A stretch of 64,000 nucleotides of DNA. Origin: Stenocarpella maydis (lineage: Eukaryota; Ascomycota; Sordariomycetes; Diaporthales; Diaporthaceae). The DNA is taken from assembly GCA_002270565.1 (NCBI GenBank), contig NQMI01000023.1, forward strand, positions 310,001-374,000. Reading direction: 5' to 3'. Below are positions 22,140 through 33,052 of the stretch, one piece after another. Numbering within the stretch: position 1 is the stretch's first letter; every line of letters starts with the position of its first letter. The translations under genes and the position numbers were made by a program. The notes beneath the pieces are model-generated. The model saw only the letters and a list, made by a program, of their open reading frames with translations, was not told where the DNA came from and made no database searches.

Positions 22140-23510
22140 CCAGAAGACTACTACGAATTCAAGAAAGTATTCCAGGAACGACTCAACACTATATTACTAT
22201 AATACACACAATGGGACCACGAAATACCATTAAAACCCGGAATAACACCCTAATTCAAGCCCATCTATAGACTCAACAAGGAGTAACTCAAGGCACTTAG
22301 GGAATACCTTAATGAAAACCTCCAGAAGGGATTCATCAGGCCATCACAATCACCAGCAGGATACCCAATCCTCTTTATACCAAAGAAAAATAGCAAACTA
22401 CAACTCTACATAAGCTACCGGCAATTAAACAACATTACAATCAAGAACTAATATCCTCTCCCGCTTATCAAGAAACTACAGGATCAACTTAGAGGAGCAA
22501 AATAGTTCATAGCACTCAACTTAAAGCACGGATACAACCTTATCCAAATGAAAGAGGGAGAAGAATAAAAGACAGCATTTAGGACACACTATAGGCATTA
22601 TAAAATAACAGTTATGCCCTTTGGATTAACTAATATACCCATATTATTCTAAGAAATAATTAACCAAGTCCTAAGTAAATATCTTAATATCTTTATTATT
22701 ACCTACTTAAATAATATTCTCATCTTCTTAGAAAACCTTAACAATTACAAGGAATATATTAAAAGGGTTCTCTAAAAACTTTAGGATGCCAATCTCCTAG
22801 TGGAACCAGAAAAGTACAACTAGCATACACAAAAAAGTCAACTACCTAGGGTACACAATCAAGCCAGAAAGAATCAAGATACAAGAAGGAAAAGTCAAAG
22901 CAATTAAGGAATGGCCAACCCCTACAAACATCAAGGGCATCAGGGCATTCCTCAGATACACCAACTTCTATCAACAATTCATCACACAGTATAGTAACAT
23001 CACGAAACTATTAACAGACCTTACAAAAAAAGATCATATCTTCAGGTAAACTAATACCAAACAACAAGCTTTCCAGACACTCAAAGACAAGGTCATAGGG
23101 GACCCCATACTTAAGGAAGCAGACCCAGAAAAAGAATTCAAAATCCACACAAACGCCTTAAACAATACCACAAGCGGAGAACTCACTCAAAAAGATAAAC
23201 AAGGAAGAACACACATCATTATAAACTTCAGTAAGAAATTCAATAAACTAAAAACCCGCTATACTACACCAGATAAAGAATTTATAGCTATAATATATAC
23301 ATTCCAAGAATAGCAATACTACCTTATAGGAGCCAAGAAGCAGATCAAACTCCATACAGATCACAAGAATCTCACAACCTTCACAACAACCAAAACTCTC
23401 AATAAGCAACAAATTAGATACATAGAGTTCTTATCACAATTTAACATTAAGGTCATCCATATAAACGGGATTAAGAATGCAAGAGCAGATACACTCAGCT
23501 AAAGACCCAA
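22140..23510 (+). pseudogene. gypsy reverse transcriptase and RNase H remnants
   Basis: The conceptual product has the gypsy RT landmarks: a PLKPG-like start, [25 protein letters not shown], and a YLNNILIF segment where active Ty3/gypsy enzymes have YLDDILIF. Both catalytic aspartates are therefore asparagine, as expected from G-to-A RIP changes. A one-base shift near 22825 is followed by the connection segment (VNYLGY) and RNase H up to a RADTLS-like end. TAG or TAA replaces former Trp/Gln codons throughout. Confidence 0.85.
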
Positions 23511-23689
23511 CCACCAGAAAAAGGACTCCCCTATAGAATAGACAGTATTTAAAACCCAAGAGGACAGGAGTCTCATCCTTAACCAAGAACTCAACACTAC
23601 AATCAGAGTCAACTTCCAAACTAGAAAAACCCCTACCAATCCAAGAGAATAAGACAAGTTAATCATAAAAATACATAAAGCACTAGCAC

Positions 23690-24960
23690 ACAGCTACTAA
23701 GGTATTATAGCAATAATCAAAAGGATTTAGCAGAATTATTAGATTCCTAACCTTAAGAGGAAAGTACAAGACATCATTAGCAAATACAACTCCTGCAACA
23801 AGAATAAGGCCTCCAGGCACAAACCATATAAACTATTAAAACCCCTATCAATACTTACAGCTATATAGTCCTCCATTAGCCTAGATTTTATCATTAAATT
23901 ACCTCTCTTACAAGAACCCTTAACTAGAGTATATTACAATAGTATTCTAATAATAGTTTATAAACTAAGCAAGTATGCATACTTCATACCATACAAGGAA
24001 GCTAGCACTACAGAAGAACTTGCCTACATATTCTTGCAAATCATTATAAGCAATTATAAAATACCATACAAAATCATCTCAAATAGAGACAAGCTCTTTA
24101 CATCAAACTTCTAAAAATCACTAATAAAGCAACTCAGAGCAAAGCATAAACTCTTAATAACAGCACATCTACAAACAGACAAATAAATAGAGCAAATCAA
24201 CTAGATTATAGAATAATACCTCCAACACTACATTAACTAATTACAGGATAATTAGGTTGAACTACTACCGCTAGCACAATTTGCCTATAACAGCGCAACT
24301 ACCAGTACAACTAAGCAGTCACCTTTCTTTACACTCTACAGATACAAACCTCAGGCATATTACAAATTACTACCAGATAACACTCTAGCGGAGTTAGCGG
24401 AATAAAAAGCAATACAAATTAGGTAAATCCAGAAGGATATCCAAGCAGAACTTTCTTTTATACAGGAATAAATATTAAAATATACAAATCAGAAAAGAAT
24501 TAAGGGACTAATTCTTAAGGAGGGAGATAAGGTCTATCTCCTTCACTAAAACATTAAAATTAAGCAACCTAGCGAAAAGCTTAATTATAAGAAAATCAAC
24601 CCCTTTAAAATTTCAAGAAAACTTTCAGATACCAACTATAAACTCTTGCTACCTAAGGGAATAAAACAGCACCCAATCTTTTATATTTCACTCTTAGAAC
24701 CAGCACCTAAGGATGCAAAACTCGAAATATAGATTGAAACACTCAATAAATACAACAAGGAATACAAAGTAGAGAACATTATAAACTCAAGATAACACTA
24801 AGGGACAATAGAGTACCTTATCAAATAAAAGGGCTACAACTGCAGCAAAAACACATAGGAACCAGCCTAAAACTTAACCCACTATTATAATAAACTCACA
24901 AAATACCATATACAGACTACCATAAAACAATTCTAGAAACCAGGAATGCAGCCTAAAAAC
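23690..24960 (+). pseudogene. gypsy integrase and chromodomain remnants
   Basis: The zinc-binding region near 23760 still shows a CxxC-like pair. The catalytic core keeps the first Asp (SLDFI), but the second is Asn in SNRDKLFT, and the third motif (QTDK.IEQIN) carries stop codons. The C-terminal block from about 24765 (EYKVENI ... EYLIK.KGYN ... EPA.NL) is a chromodomain, which in live chromoviruses steers integration to methylated histone H3K9. Nonfunctional. Confidence 0.82.
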
Positions 24961-25479
24961 CCTATATATAATGAGTTATAATAAACTAACATTATAATAA
25001 AACCATATAATGAACCCCGGACTTCACGGCTAAAATAAGGAAAACAACTAATAAGAGATTAATTACAATAGGAATAACTAAGAGCTAGCAACTAGTTAAT
25101 ACCTCAAAAGAAAATCACACCATTACCAGTCATCCTATTTAAACCACAACCCAAATACTAGTCACAGAAAAATAAGGTCAGAACAACGCAATATAACTAG
25201 TAGACCAAAGGCGGCCAGGACCCAGGACCAGTCAGACAACAATCAAACAAGTTCTATTTCCAGTAATAAAATCAGGCACTAGGACAAGCCACCCACAGGC
25301 GCATTTCCTTCACCACCCTTACTACTAATACCCACAAATTCAGACCAACCGGTACCATCACCCATCAGGGAACTCCAATTAAAAACTCCTACTTTACCCT
25401 TAGAGCGCAGCCATACCTCTTACGCCACCATCCCACTAGCCTCCTCAGTAGAACTTTAGTAAGCCACCTTAGCGAATCA

Positions 25480-25800
25480 TTTAGCGATTCACCTCTACTT
25501 AGCATCAGCCTCTTCCTTTTCCATATAATTCAACTCATCTAAATTCAATAAACCCCAACAAATAGCCCGGGATATCCGCTCACACTATATATACTTCTAT
25601 CTGCGCAAATAAAGGAGCTTCTCCTCCAACTCCTTAATCTCATTCTCCAGCTTTTAGTGCTAAGCCGAGATATATAGAAGGTCCTTAGAGTTATTCAATT
25701 CCAGGACATCACATCTTAACTGCTGCTACCAGATACACTCAGTATAGCAACTAGAGGCCTTCTCCAAGACCTTGCAGCTCTCAATGCCCTGCGCCTTATA
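25480..25800 (-). pseudogene. antisense coiled-coil frame in the gypsy 3' region
   Basis: Reading the minus strand between pol and the 3' LTR, one frame gives a Glu/Lys/Leu-rich heptad segment (KLENEIKELEEKLLYLRR), a basic stretch, then LNLDELNYMEKEEADA, interrupted only by RIP-type TAG/TAA codons. From memory, several fungal gypsy elements carry a comparable reverse-oriented coiled-coil frame ending in a SLDEL-type motif downstream of pol. If so, this is its decayed version. Function is unknown. It is distinct from gag and pol and lies opposite to them. Confidence 0.5.
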
Positions 25801-26017
25801 AGAAGAATAAGGTTGCATAATAATAGCATTCTATAGAATGGTAAATAATAAGGAATTATATTGCTTAACCTTTTGGGAATAATGGGATAACTTGGAAATC
25901 CGGAAATCCTTAACTCTAGATAATATAATAGATTAGGAAGGTATAAATAAAGGCATTAATAAGTAAAAATAACTTACAGAATACTTTTAAGGATAAAAGA
26001 AGTAAGGAAGGAGATAA

Positions 26018-26538
26018 TATTATAAACCTATATACATTAGCAGCTAATTACTGCAGAAGACAACCCTGTAGGTTGGGGAATGGACTCCCAAAAGAGTGCC
26101 TCGCCTAATCCAATCAGTAACACACCCTTATTAGGGTTAGGGTCTGGCTCGCAATGCTTGATTGCAAGCTATACAAGCCGGCTTATAGGATAAGGTATTA
26201 AGCCTTATATATGGGCTTAATGGCTTAATATGCGAGCTGATAAGCCACTGAAGAGTTGGAGCATATATATGGATATGGTTATTATCATAGTAGATAGTTT
26301 TCATAGAATAGACTCTTCAGTCATCAATCTAAGTATTCAACCCCAGCATTGGATAGCCTTACAGCTAGTGATTATTATCAGTCAATGATATTGCTCAACT
26401 AATGCCTAACAACGTATTCCAAACATAAACTCTTGATCTTTCAGGATTACATCTTCGGAAACCCCCCCTTTGATCATTACATCCGGCCGGGCCCCCTTCC
26501 GGCCGCCCTACCTACCCACCATGCCACTATTCCTAACA
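26018..26538 (+). mobile_element. 3' LTR (family A) of the gypsy element
   Basis: A purine-rich tract (25998-26015) precedes TATTATAAACC, which is the RIP-altered form of the TGTTATGAACC start of the solo LTR at 15690. The segment GTCTGGCTCGCAATGC..., the ATAGACTCTTCAGTCAT block and the final CCTAACA/TTAAT border match that solo LTR. It has diverged by many C-to-T/G-to-A changes. Confidence 0.72.
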
Positions 26539-27499
26539 TTAATTTCCCGCTATAATTATTACTAATCCCTCTTTTATTAGAATTAAACAATTATTGGAAT
26601 TATTACTAGTAGGTAATATAGCCGTAGCTTTAATTTAAGCGTATTAAATAACCTTAATATTAATAAAAGTCTTATTTAGGTCAATTTAAACCTTCTTTCC
26701 TTAAATTTTTCTAGAAGCCTTAATTTTATATTATAAAAGTTTTAAGAATATTACTAAATTAAACTGTTTCTTATTATATCTTTTAAGAATCTTGCTAAAG
26801 ATTATTTATTATATAGGGTTTAAGTAATTTTAATAACATGATTTATCAGGAAGTAGCCAGGTACCACATTATAAGGGTTATAAATATAAGCAGAGTAAAT
26901 AGGTATATATAGCAACCAAGTAGCGAAATAGTAGCATATAAGTACTATATTCCTAGGGAGATAAATATAACTAAACTTACCCTCCTCCCTTCCTCCCTTT
27001 ATTTATTCCTTCTCCTCCCCTTTTGATATAAGAATCCCTCCTTACTAATTTAGTACTATAAAGCTACTTATAACTTATACCTCTATAATAAGCCCCTTTA
27101 TTATAATCTTTAAGTAAAATCTTTAATATATAATCTTCCTTAATATTATTTAGGCTATCTATTATATACTAGTTACTTCTTTATAGCATCTTTATAGGGC
27201 CCTTAAGTACCCTTATCTAAAGTAGCATACTAAAATTTAAGAAATTACCACCCCTTTTAAGCTCCTATCCTAGGAGCTCATCTTATAGGAGATACATTCT
27301 TATAGTGCCTTTATAATAAAGTTATTATAAGCTCCTTCTTAGAGGCATATTACAGGTTAATAGTCTTCTACTATTATTCTTAATACTTTATTAAATAGGT
27401 ATTATATTATTGTTATAGGTTAAAAGGATAAGTAATAATTATATAATAAGTCCTATAATTAGTTTAAGAAGTATTAATATAATACCCTAAAGAAAGATC
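26539..27499. other. AT-rich transposon debris between gypsy and copia elements
   Basis: Presumably holds the unresolved end and LTR of the minus-strand copia element to the right. I could not define borders or frames. Confidence 0.4.
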
Positions 27500-27999
27500 T
27501 TCCTATTATACCTTATATTATTATAATTATATAAATAAGTCTTATAATACCTAGTATATCAATAGCATTCTGCCTATATTAATAATGCTTCCTTATATTT
27601 ATTTAGTTTCTATAGCCTCCTTATCTTTCCTTTCCTTATTTTCTTTCTTAACAACTATTAAATTTATAAATATATCCCTTAGTTAATGAGTAATAGAATA
27701 GTTTAAATAACTAAATATATAGCAGTGCCCACTATAGCCTGGAAGCACTTATATCGGATTCAATCAAGTATAGGCCCTTTAATAGGGCCTAAGTTAACTA
27801 AGTTTAGCTAGAGAGGAACTAAGATAGGCCTAGAACCCTCCAAGTTAAAAATTGTAATAGCTTCCTTAATATACTAGCTCTAAGAGAGCCATAGGGTTCA
27901 GTTAGGGCAGTCCCTAATAATTCAAACACCTAGAAAGAAGCTTATAGGGCCCCTATCTTCTATAGCATATGCCTTGTAAATTTAGCATTTTAGGGCCTG

Positions 28000-28850
28000 A
28001 AGTTTAGAGATTCCAGGCCCTATTATTAGGCAGTCATTAATATAAGACACTATAAATAGGCCTAACGCTCTGCTATAAAAGATAGTGGAGTCTGAGAGTA
28101 GCGGTTAAAAGCCTAGACCTTTCATAAGGTTATAACTATCTATTGCCACTCCCTAGGGGCCTGCGTTAGGCCGTATAGAGCTTGATTTAGCCAAATTATC
28201 TGCTAAGCAGAGGGGTTATAGCCAGCCCTAGCTAATAGCTATTAAATTTAGCTCTTAGCTTAGGCTATAAATTCTTTAAACCCCTTTAGGAGCTCCATAA
28301 AAACCTATTCTTTTAGCATACTATTTAGGAAGGCACCTATAAAATCAATCTACCCAATTTCCGAGTCAAGAATAGCAGCTAATGCTAGTAGTACCCTCTA
28401 AGTAAGAGGGCTAGAGGTTGAGGCGAAGGTCTCAGTAAAATCTACCCTTTCCCTGTATTGGAACCCTCTAACTACTAATCAGGCTTTAAATTTAAAGACC
28501 CTATTATTCTCATCCTTTTTCTCTCATAGGACGAATCAATTAGTTATAAGCTTTCAACCTTCTAAAAGCTGATTTAATAGCTAAAGTTTAAGGGCATTTT
28601 GCAAAATTAATTGCTCAAATTCACTATAGATCACCTATAGCCATTTAGCCCTATTAGGGCTTTTTAACACCTATTTCCAGGTCTAGCGGGCTACAGCATT
28701 TATAGTACTAAATGCTATTTAGCATACTCTTTTAAAAATAAATAAAATATCTATTTAGCATATAATAATCTATTTCTTCGTAGAGTTGGCCTTATACCCT
28801 CTGGGTAACTTATAGGACCAATTAGCCTATATCCTCTAATCCCAGCACCC
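28000..28850 (-). pseudogene. copia reverse transcriptase remnant
   Basis: Conceptual translation gives segments matching the copia RT N-terminal half (a YERKR...GSLNLKPD block, GRLIL.VPS, LWSS.RGLKNL), with many TAG/TAA codons. It continues leftwards into an RNase H-linked region near 27950-27600 (IVGTAIYL). It is too decayed to place the catalytic residues. Confidence 0.5.
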
Positions 28851-28989
28851 AACATTTAATCCCCTTCTGCAGAGGTGCTGTAAGCCTAAGGAGGCTCTTC
28901 TAGGGTTATTAAGAACCCAGCAGTACTATAGGGCCTAAGAGGGGCCCTCCTAGGGGGTCTTTTAAGGCCCGCGGTTCAGCAATTATAGG

Positions 28990-29575
28990 TCTGATGAATT
29001 TGTGCTATAAAATAGCATTCAGTTCAGCGTGTGTTTCGGCAGGGTCGCAGTGTGATGCTCTCAGGCATTTGGGAGATTGACAATGGTCTGGACAACCTTG
29101 TATTGAATTAAGTTGGCCTTCTGTAAGCCCTCCTTATATAACCTCCGACGTGTCTCACCCCTGGCACGCTGCCGTAGGCTCTGGTGCAAATTTGCAAATG
29201 CCGAAAATTCGCCCTTCCAACACACCATCTTTGGTCCCAACAACTAGCCAACCACAGCCCTGGCAATGCCCAAATTAAGTTCATACAAACTTCAGAAATC
29301 AGCTATCCAATGCACTAAGTTACATACTTTTTGGATAAGAAATAAAGGTAATGCAGAGGACTAAATTAAGGTGCAAATGCAGGCCAAAATAATCGGCTCA
29401 CGGCCACCAAACTCATCTTGCGTCACGCACGCACTGGGCGTACTTAGCGAAAATCGCCTGACTCGCAAGTCTAGGGTAACTCCTTGCTAAAAGTCTAGGG
29501 TAACTCCTTACAACAAAGTCTAGGGTAACTCCTTGCACGGAGTACCAACGCCCTGCTGAGCGGTTCCGTTTAACA
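28990..29575 (-). mobile_element. solo LTR, family B, inserted in copia pol
   Basis: A reverse-complement copy of the 19442-20035 LTR, running TCTGATGAATTT...CCGTTTAACA, with a perfect ATAGG duplication on both sides (28985-28989 and 29576-29580). It has the same triple GGAGTTACCCTAGACTT repeat (inverted here) and the same noncanonical GA 3' end. Copia coding lies on either side, so it is a nested insertion. Confidence 0.9.
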
Positions 29576-29649
29576 ATAGGGTCTATATCCCTATCTAGAG
29601 GGTCTAAGGGACCCTCTAATACCCTTCACCCAAAACCACTACCAGAATC

Positions 29650-30480
29650 TATACTACTTAATTCCTCATAAATCTTAAGGATAAAGGTCTTTAGAATAGT
29701 ATGCCGTTTAGGGATATATACTTAGTACGTATTGTTCCCTAATACCGCTAGCAAATAGCCCATCTTAGTCCTTAGGGCTAGCTTATAGCCCTTCTAACGC
29801 TTTTCTTCAAGCAGGAAGACCTTATTGCAAGCCCCTATAACCCTATACCACTTCAGAAGTAGTTTATAAGTTTTAAAGGGCTCTAGCCCATCATATAGCA
29901 CTTAATACGCTATAAGGTCTCTATTTATTAGGGCAGTTAAGTTAACTAACTTAAGAAAAGCAGGTATAATAAAACACTATAGATATAGTAGTAGGCATAC
30001 AGCAAATATAATAGCCCTAAAACGGTCTAGAATTACTTAAATAGAGCGCTCTATTAGACCGTTTTGCTTATAAATATAGGGGCTACTTATTAAAAAGGCC
30101 ATACCCTTATGCTATAGCCAGGCCTATAGCTGGGCATTTATCTCCTTCCCGCCATCAAAATGAAAGCCCCTAGAGTACCACCCAAATAGGGCCTTCAAGG
30201 ACCTAAAGAAGCCCTTAATAGTATCCATCATTAGGTCCCCATTTTAATTTCTTGGCAGGAAAAGCCACCTAAACCTAGATTTTCTATCCACTATTAATAG
30301 CCTAATAGGGCACTTATTATAGAGTATAGGCTTAATAGAAATGGTGTCCCCTTCTAAAGAGTCTAATATACCCTCTAGATTATCAATAGGCTTATAATTT
30401 AGCTTATAGATAGCCTTAGCCCTATCACAGGCTAGGTATAGAAAATCCCCTCCTAAGATTAAATTAAAATTAAGCACCCC
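29650..30480 (-). pseudogene. copia integrase remnant
   Basis: A 77-codon open stretch (30477-30244) and its continuation show IRLLIVDRKSRFRWLFLPRN, then FHFDGGKEIN, then SSPYIYKQNGLIERSI. These correspond to the three catalytic-region blocks of copia integrases, including the NG.xER motif. The PKRHTIL segment at the end corresponds to the integrase-RT linker. Stops interrupt the remainder. Confidence 0.72.
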
Positions 30481-30869
30481 CTAGGCTATCTTACCTATCT
30501 TCTTTAGCAGATAAAGACTAATATACCCCAATCTCTTATGCCAGAGATAGGCCAGTTTAAGTAGCTTAGGGGACCCTTCAGAAGGTCTAGTAGCTTTCTT
30601 AGAAGGCAAGAGGCCTTCCAACAGAAGATCTTCTAGGTCCTCTACAGCCCTATCCCCCCTATTTCCTACAGGTGGTTCTACCTGCAGGGAAGGACCTATA
30701 GAAGGGGGCGTGCAAGGGACCCATACTAGAAGACCCTATAACTCAGAATTAGGCAATACTAGCCTAGATTCCAAGGCAATAAAGCCTATAAAGGACCCAG
30801 AAGGGCCTAATTTATCCTTTAAAAGAATAGGCTCTTGAGGGGTAGGGATCTTTTCATAGTCCCTAGCTN

Positions 30870-31310
30870 ACGCAAGATGAGTTTGGTGGCCGTGAGTCGA
30901 TTATTTTGGCCTGCATTTGCACCTTAATTCAGACCTCTGCATTACCCTTATTTCTTACCCAAAAAGTATGTAACTTAGTGCATTGGATAGCTTGATTTCT
31001 GAAGTTTATATGTACTTAATTTGGGTATTGCTAGGGCTATGGTTGGCTGGTTGCTTGGAACCAAAGATGGTGTGTTGGAAGGGCGAATTTTCCGGCATTT
31101 GCAAATTTGCACCAGAGCCTACCGCAGCGTGCCCAGGGGTGAGACGACGTCGGAGGGTATATAAGGAGGGCTTACAGAAGCCCAACTTAATTCAATACAA
31201 AGTTGTCCAGACCATTGTCAATCGTCCCAATTCGCCTCAGAGCACCATACTGCGACCCTGCCGAAACACACGCTGAACTGAATGCTATTCTATAGCACAA
31301 ATTCATCAGA
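30870..31310 (+). mobile_element. partial family-B LTR at an assembly join
   Basis: Matches the 19442-20035 LTR from ACGCAAGATGAG to the ATTCATCAGA end, but lacks the first 155 bases. It begins directly after the N at 30869, so the missing part is probably an assembly gap rather than a deletion. Copia coding continues on both sides. The 3' flank CACAT cannot be matched to a 5' duplication. Confidence 0.85.
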
Positions 31311-31419
31311 CACATATAGTGCCTCTTTCAAAACTAGACGCTTAGTCTTAGCTAGGCTTTCAGGGCTAATTACCTAAAATATAGCAGTACCTCTACCTAA
31401 GAGGTATGCCCTACCCACC

Positions 31420-31540
31420 TATTTGCAGATACCCAAAATTGCCAATCATCACTAAATCAGTAAATAAAGAACGGCTATTTACTATATGTACTATAGAACC
31501 AGTATCATATAGCAGGGCAGTGGGCCTTTTAGGCCTAGAA
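31420..31540 (-). pseudogene. copia aspartic protease remnant
   Basis: The conceptual frame contains DTGSIVHIVN followed by a Gly-rich turn region. This is the copia-type protease active-site context with the catalytic DTG intact. The frame is cut shortly afterwards by TAG codons and by the inserted LTR. Confidence 0.6.
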
Positions 31541-31799
31541 GGCTTAGAGCCCTTCTTAGGAGGCCCTTTTAATTATAAACCCCTATAGCAGTACTTACAA
31601 AGGCTTTCTAAAGCTATAAACAAGCTATCTAAATCACTAGCCTCATTACCTAAAGAATAGCTCTTACTAGGAGCTAATTCTTTCTCGCTATAGGCTAAAT
31701 AGCCTAACACACAGGCATAGTCCACTAAATTTTCAAAGGGCTGCCCACTAGGCGGTTTAGGCTCTATGGATTTTTTCTTGCCACTAGAGCCACTGGATC

Positions 31800-32900
31800 C
31801 CTTATTAGGCTTATTTTCTTCAGCCTTTTTAGGGTTCTGCCCTTTATTTCTAGTCTTTTCAGGCCTTTAAAGGCCTAAGGGAGGTTTCTTTCCCCCCTTA
31901 GCAACCTAATAGAATGCTAAAGACGGATTTCTAATCTCTTCTAGTATATCCGCCATAAGGAACTATAGATTTAGCCTATCAGTAGGCTGGCTTATAGCTT
32001 TTAGCATACAGATAGTTCCTCTAAGCCGCTCTACCCACTATGGAAATGCTCTTTTTAAGGAGCCTAAGTACTAATTTATTAAGTTAGTTGGCTCTATTTA
32101 GGCCCTAGCAAGCTATAGCTTGGAAATTAGGCTATTAAACTAAGTATTAAATTCCGCTAGGTTTATATTAGAAGCATATTTTAGGGAGTAAAATTCCCTA
32201 CATAGCGAATCTCTCTATAAACTCATAGAATGGGAATACTGGTCCTTTAGTAGCTTATAAGCTTCTATAGGGCCTGAGATCCAAGTAATAGCAGCCTATA
32301 GGCTTAAAGATAGGCTATCTCTTAAGAGCATGAAGAAAATAGCCTAATCACTATTACTTAGGCTATTAGCTATAGAAGGGTCTGCGAGAAATTAGCTGTA
32401 CCCTATAGCCTATAGTATAATAGCTAGCGCTTGCTTCCATTAGTTGAAATTTTCAGGGCCTTTCAGGCAATATATCTCTAGGAAGGTATATACCTTCTTA
32501 GAGAGCTCTTTACTAAAATTAGAGCTAAATCCAGTGGGTTCTAGCTGCCTTCTAGGGCCCATAGTCCCCCAATTAGGGCCTATAGGTCCTATAGAAGGAC
32601 TATCTGTGTCCATAGGCCCTGAGGGGGCCATCTGGGGCACTAGAGGTGCTGGAGGTGCTAGCTGGGGCGCCTGCTGGGCTACTAGGGCTGATAGGCCCTG
32701 AATAGCAGTAGTTAATTCCCTTAGCGTACCTTGAAGGGTATTGCTAGTAGCTACTTGCTGAGCTAATAGCTCTTATATAGACTCTAAATGGGTGTTTAGG
32801 TCTAAAATTTGCTGATTTTGCAGATCTAGGCACTCTAATAGAGGCCTATTCCCCTAGGAATTAGGGGGAGTCCCCTTTATAGGGGCACTAAAAGCTATAT
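31800..32900 (-). pseudogene. copia gag remnant
   Basis: The minus-strand frame shows a Leu/Gln-rich N-terminal helix region near 32850-32700, a Pro/Gly-rich linker (open 32640-32440), then the gag core starting at KGPENFN.WKQAL and a segment resembling FYSLKYAS.INLAEFN. These are typical of copia gag (UBN2-like) proteins. Only scattered TAG codons break it. Confidence 0.65.
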
Positions 32901-33052
32901 TAACTGTTAAGAAAGACTAAATATATCTAAAAGAATAGGTATATAAGGGCAGAATATTGCTAAAAAGCGTAATTTATAGCAGCCCCAATAGTATAGCTGT
33001 ATATTTCCTTAGTACCTATTCTATAGAAAGTATAGGCGTGACCCTCTAATGN

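Larger units (their letters stand above)
19291..26538 (+). mobile_element. Ty3/gypsy chromovirus-type retrotransposon, RIP-degraded
   Basis: In order on the plus strand: the end of gag (interrupted by a solo LTR at 19442-20035), a CCHC knuckle near 20170, a protease region around 21450-21780, reverse transcriptase 22140-22830, RNase H to about 23510, integrase about 23690-24700, a chromodomain about 24765-24900, a 3' region with an antisense frame, and a family-A 3' LTR. The RT-RH-INT order and chromodomain identify Ty3/gypsy, chromovirus branch. The 5' end is lost at the N at 19290. Dozens of in-frame TAG/TAA codons and at least one frameshift near 22825 make it inactive. Confidence 0.85.
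27500..32900 (-). mobile_element. Ty1/copia retrotransposon on minus strand, RIP-degraded and twice interrupted
   Basis: Reading right to left: gag (32900 to about 31800), protease (about 31540-31420), the GAG-pre-integrase region (about 30750-30500), integrase (30480-29650), reverse transcriptase (about 28850-28000) and part of RNase H. The order PR-INT-RT-RH is that of Ty1/copia. A family-B solo LTR (28990-29575) splits integrase from RT, and a partial family-B LTR (30870-31310, at an N) splits protease from integrase. Stops are fewer than in the gypsy copies, so it is less heavily mutated. LTR borders were not found. Confidence 0.75.

Noticed and set aside
15690..26538. One full-length gypsy element with LTRs at both ends (TTAAT on both outer sides)
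   Set aside because: The left LTR has TTAAT directly on its own inner side and rebuilds the MITE arm, so it is a solo LTR; the outer match is coincidence or site preference.
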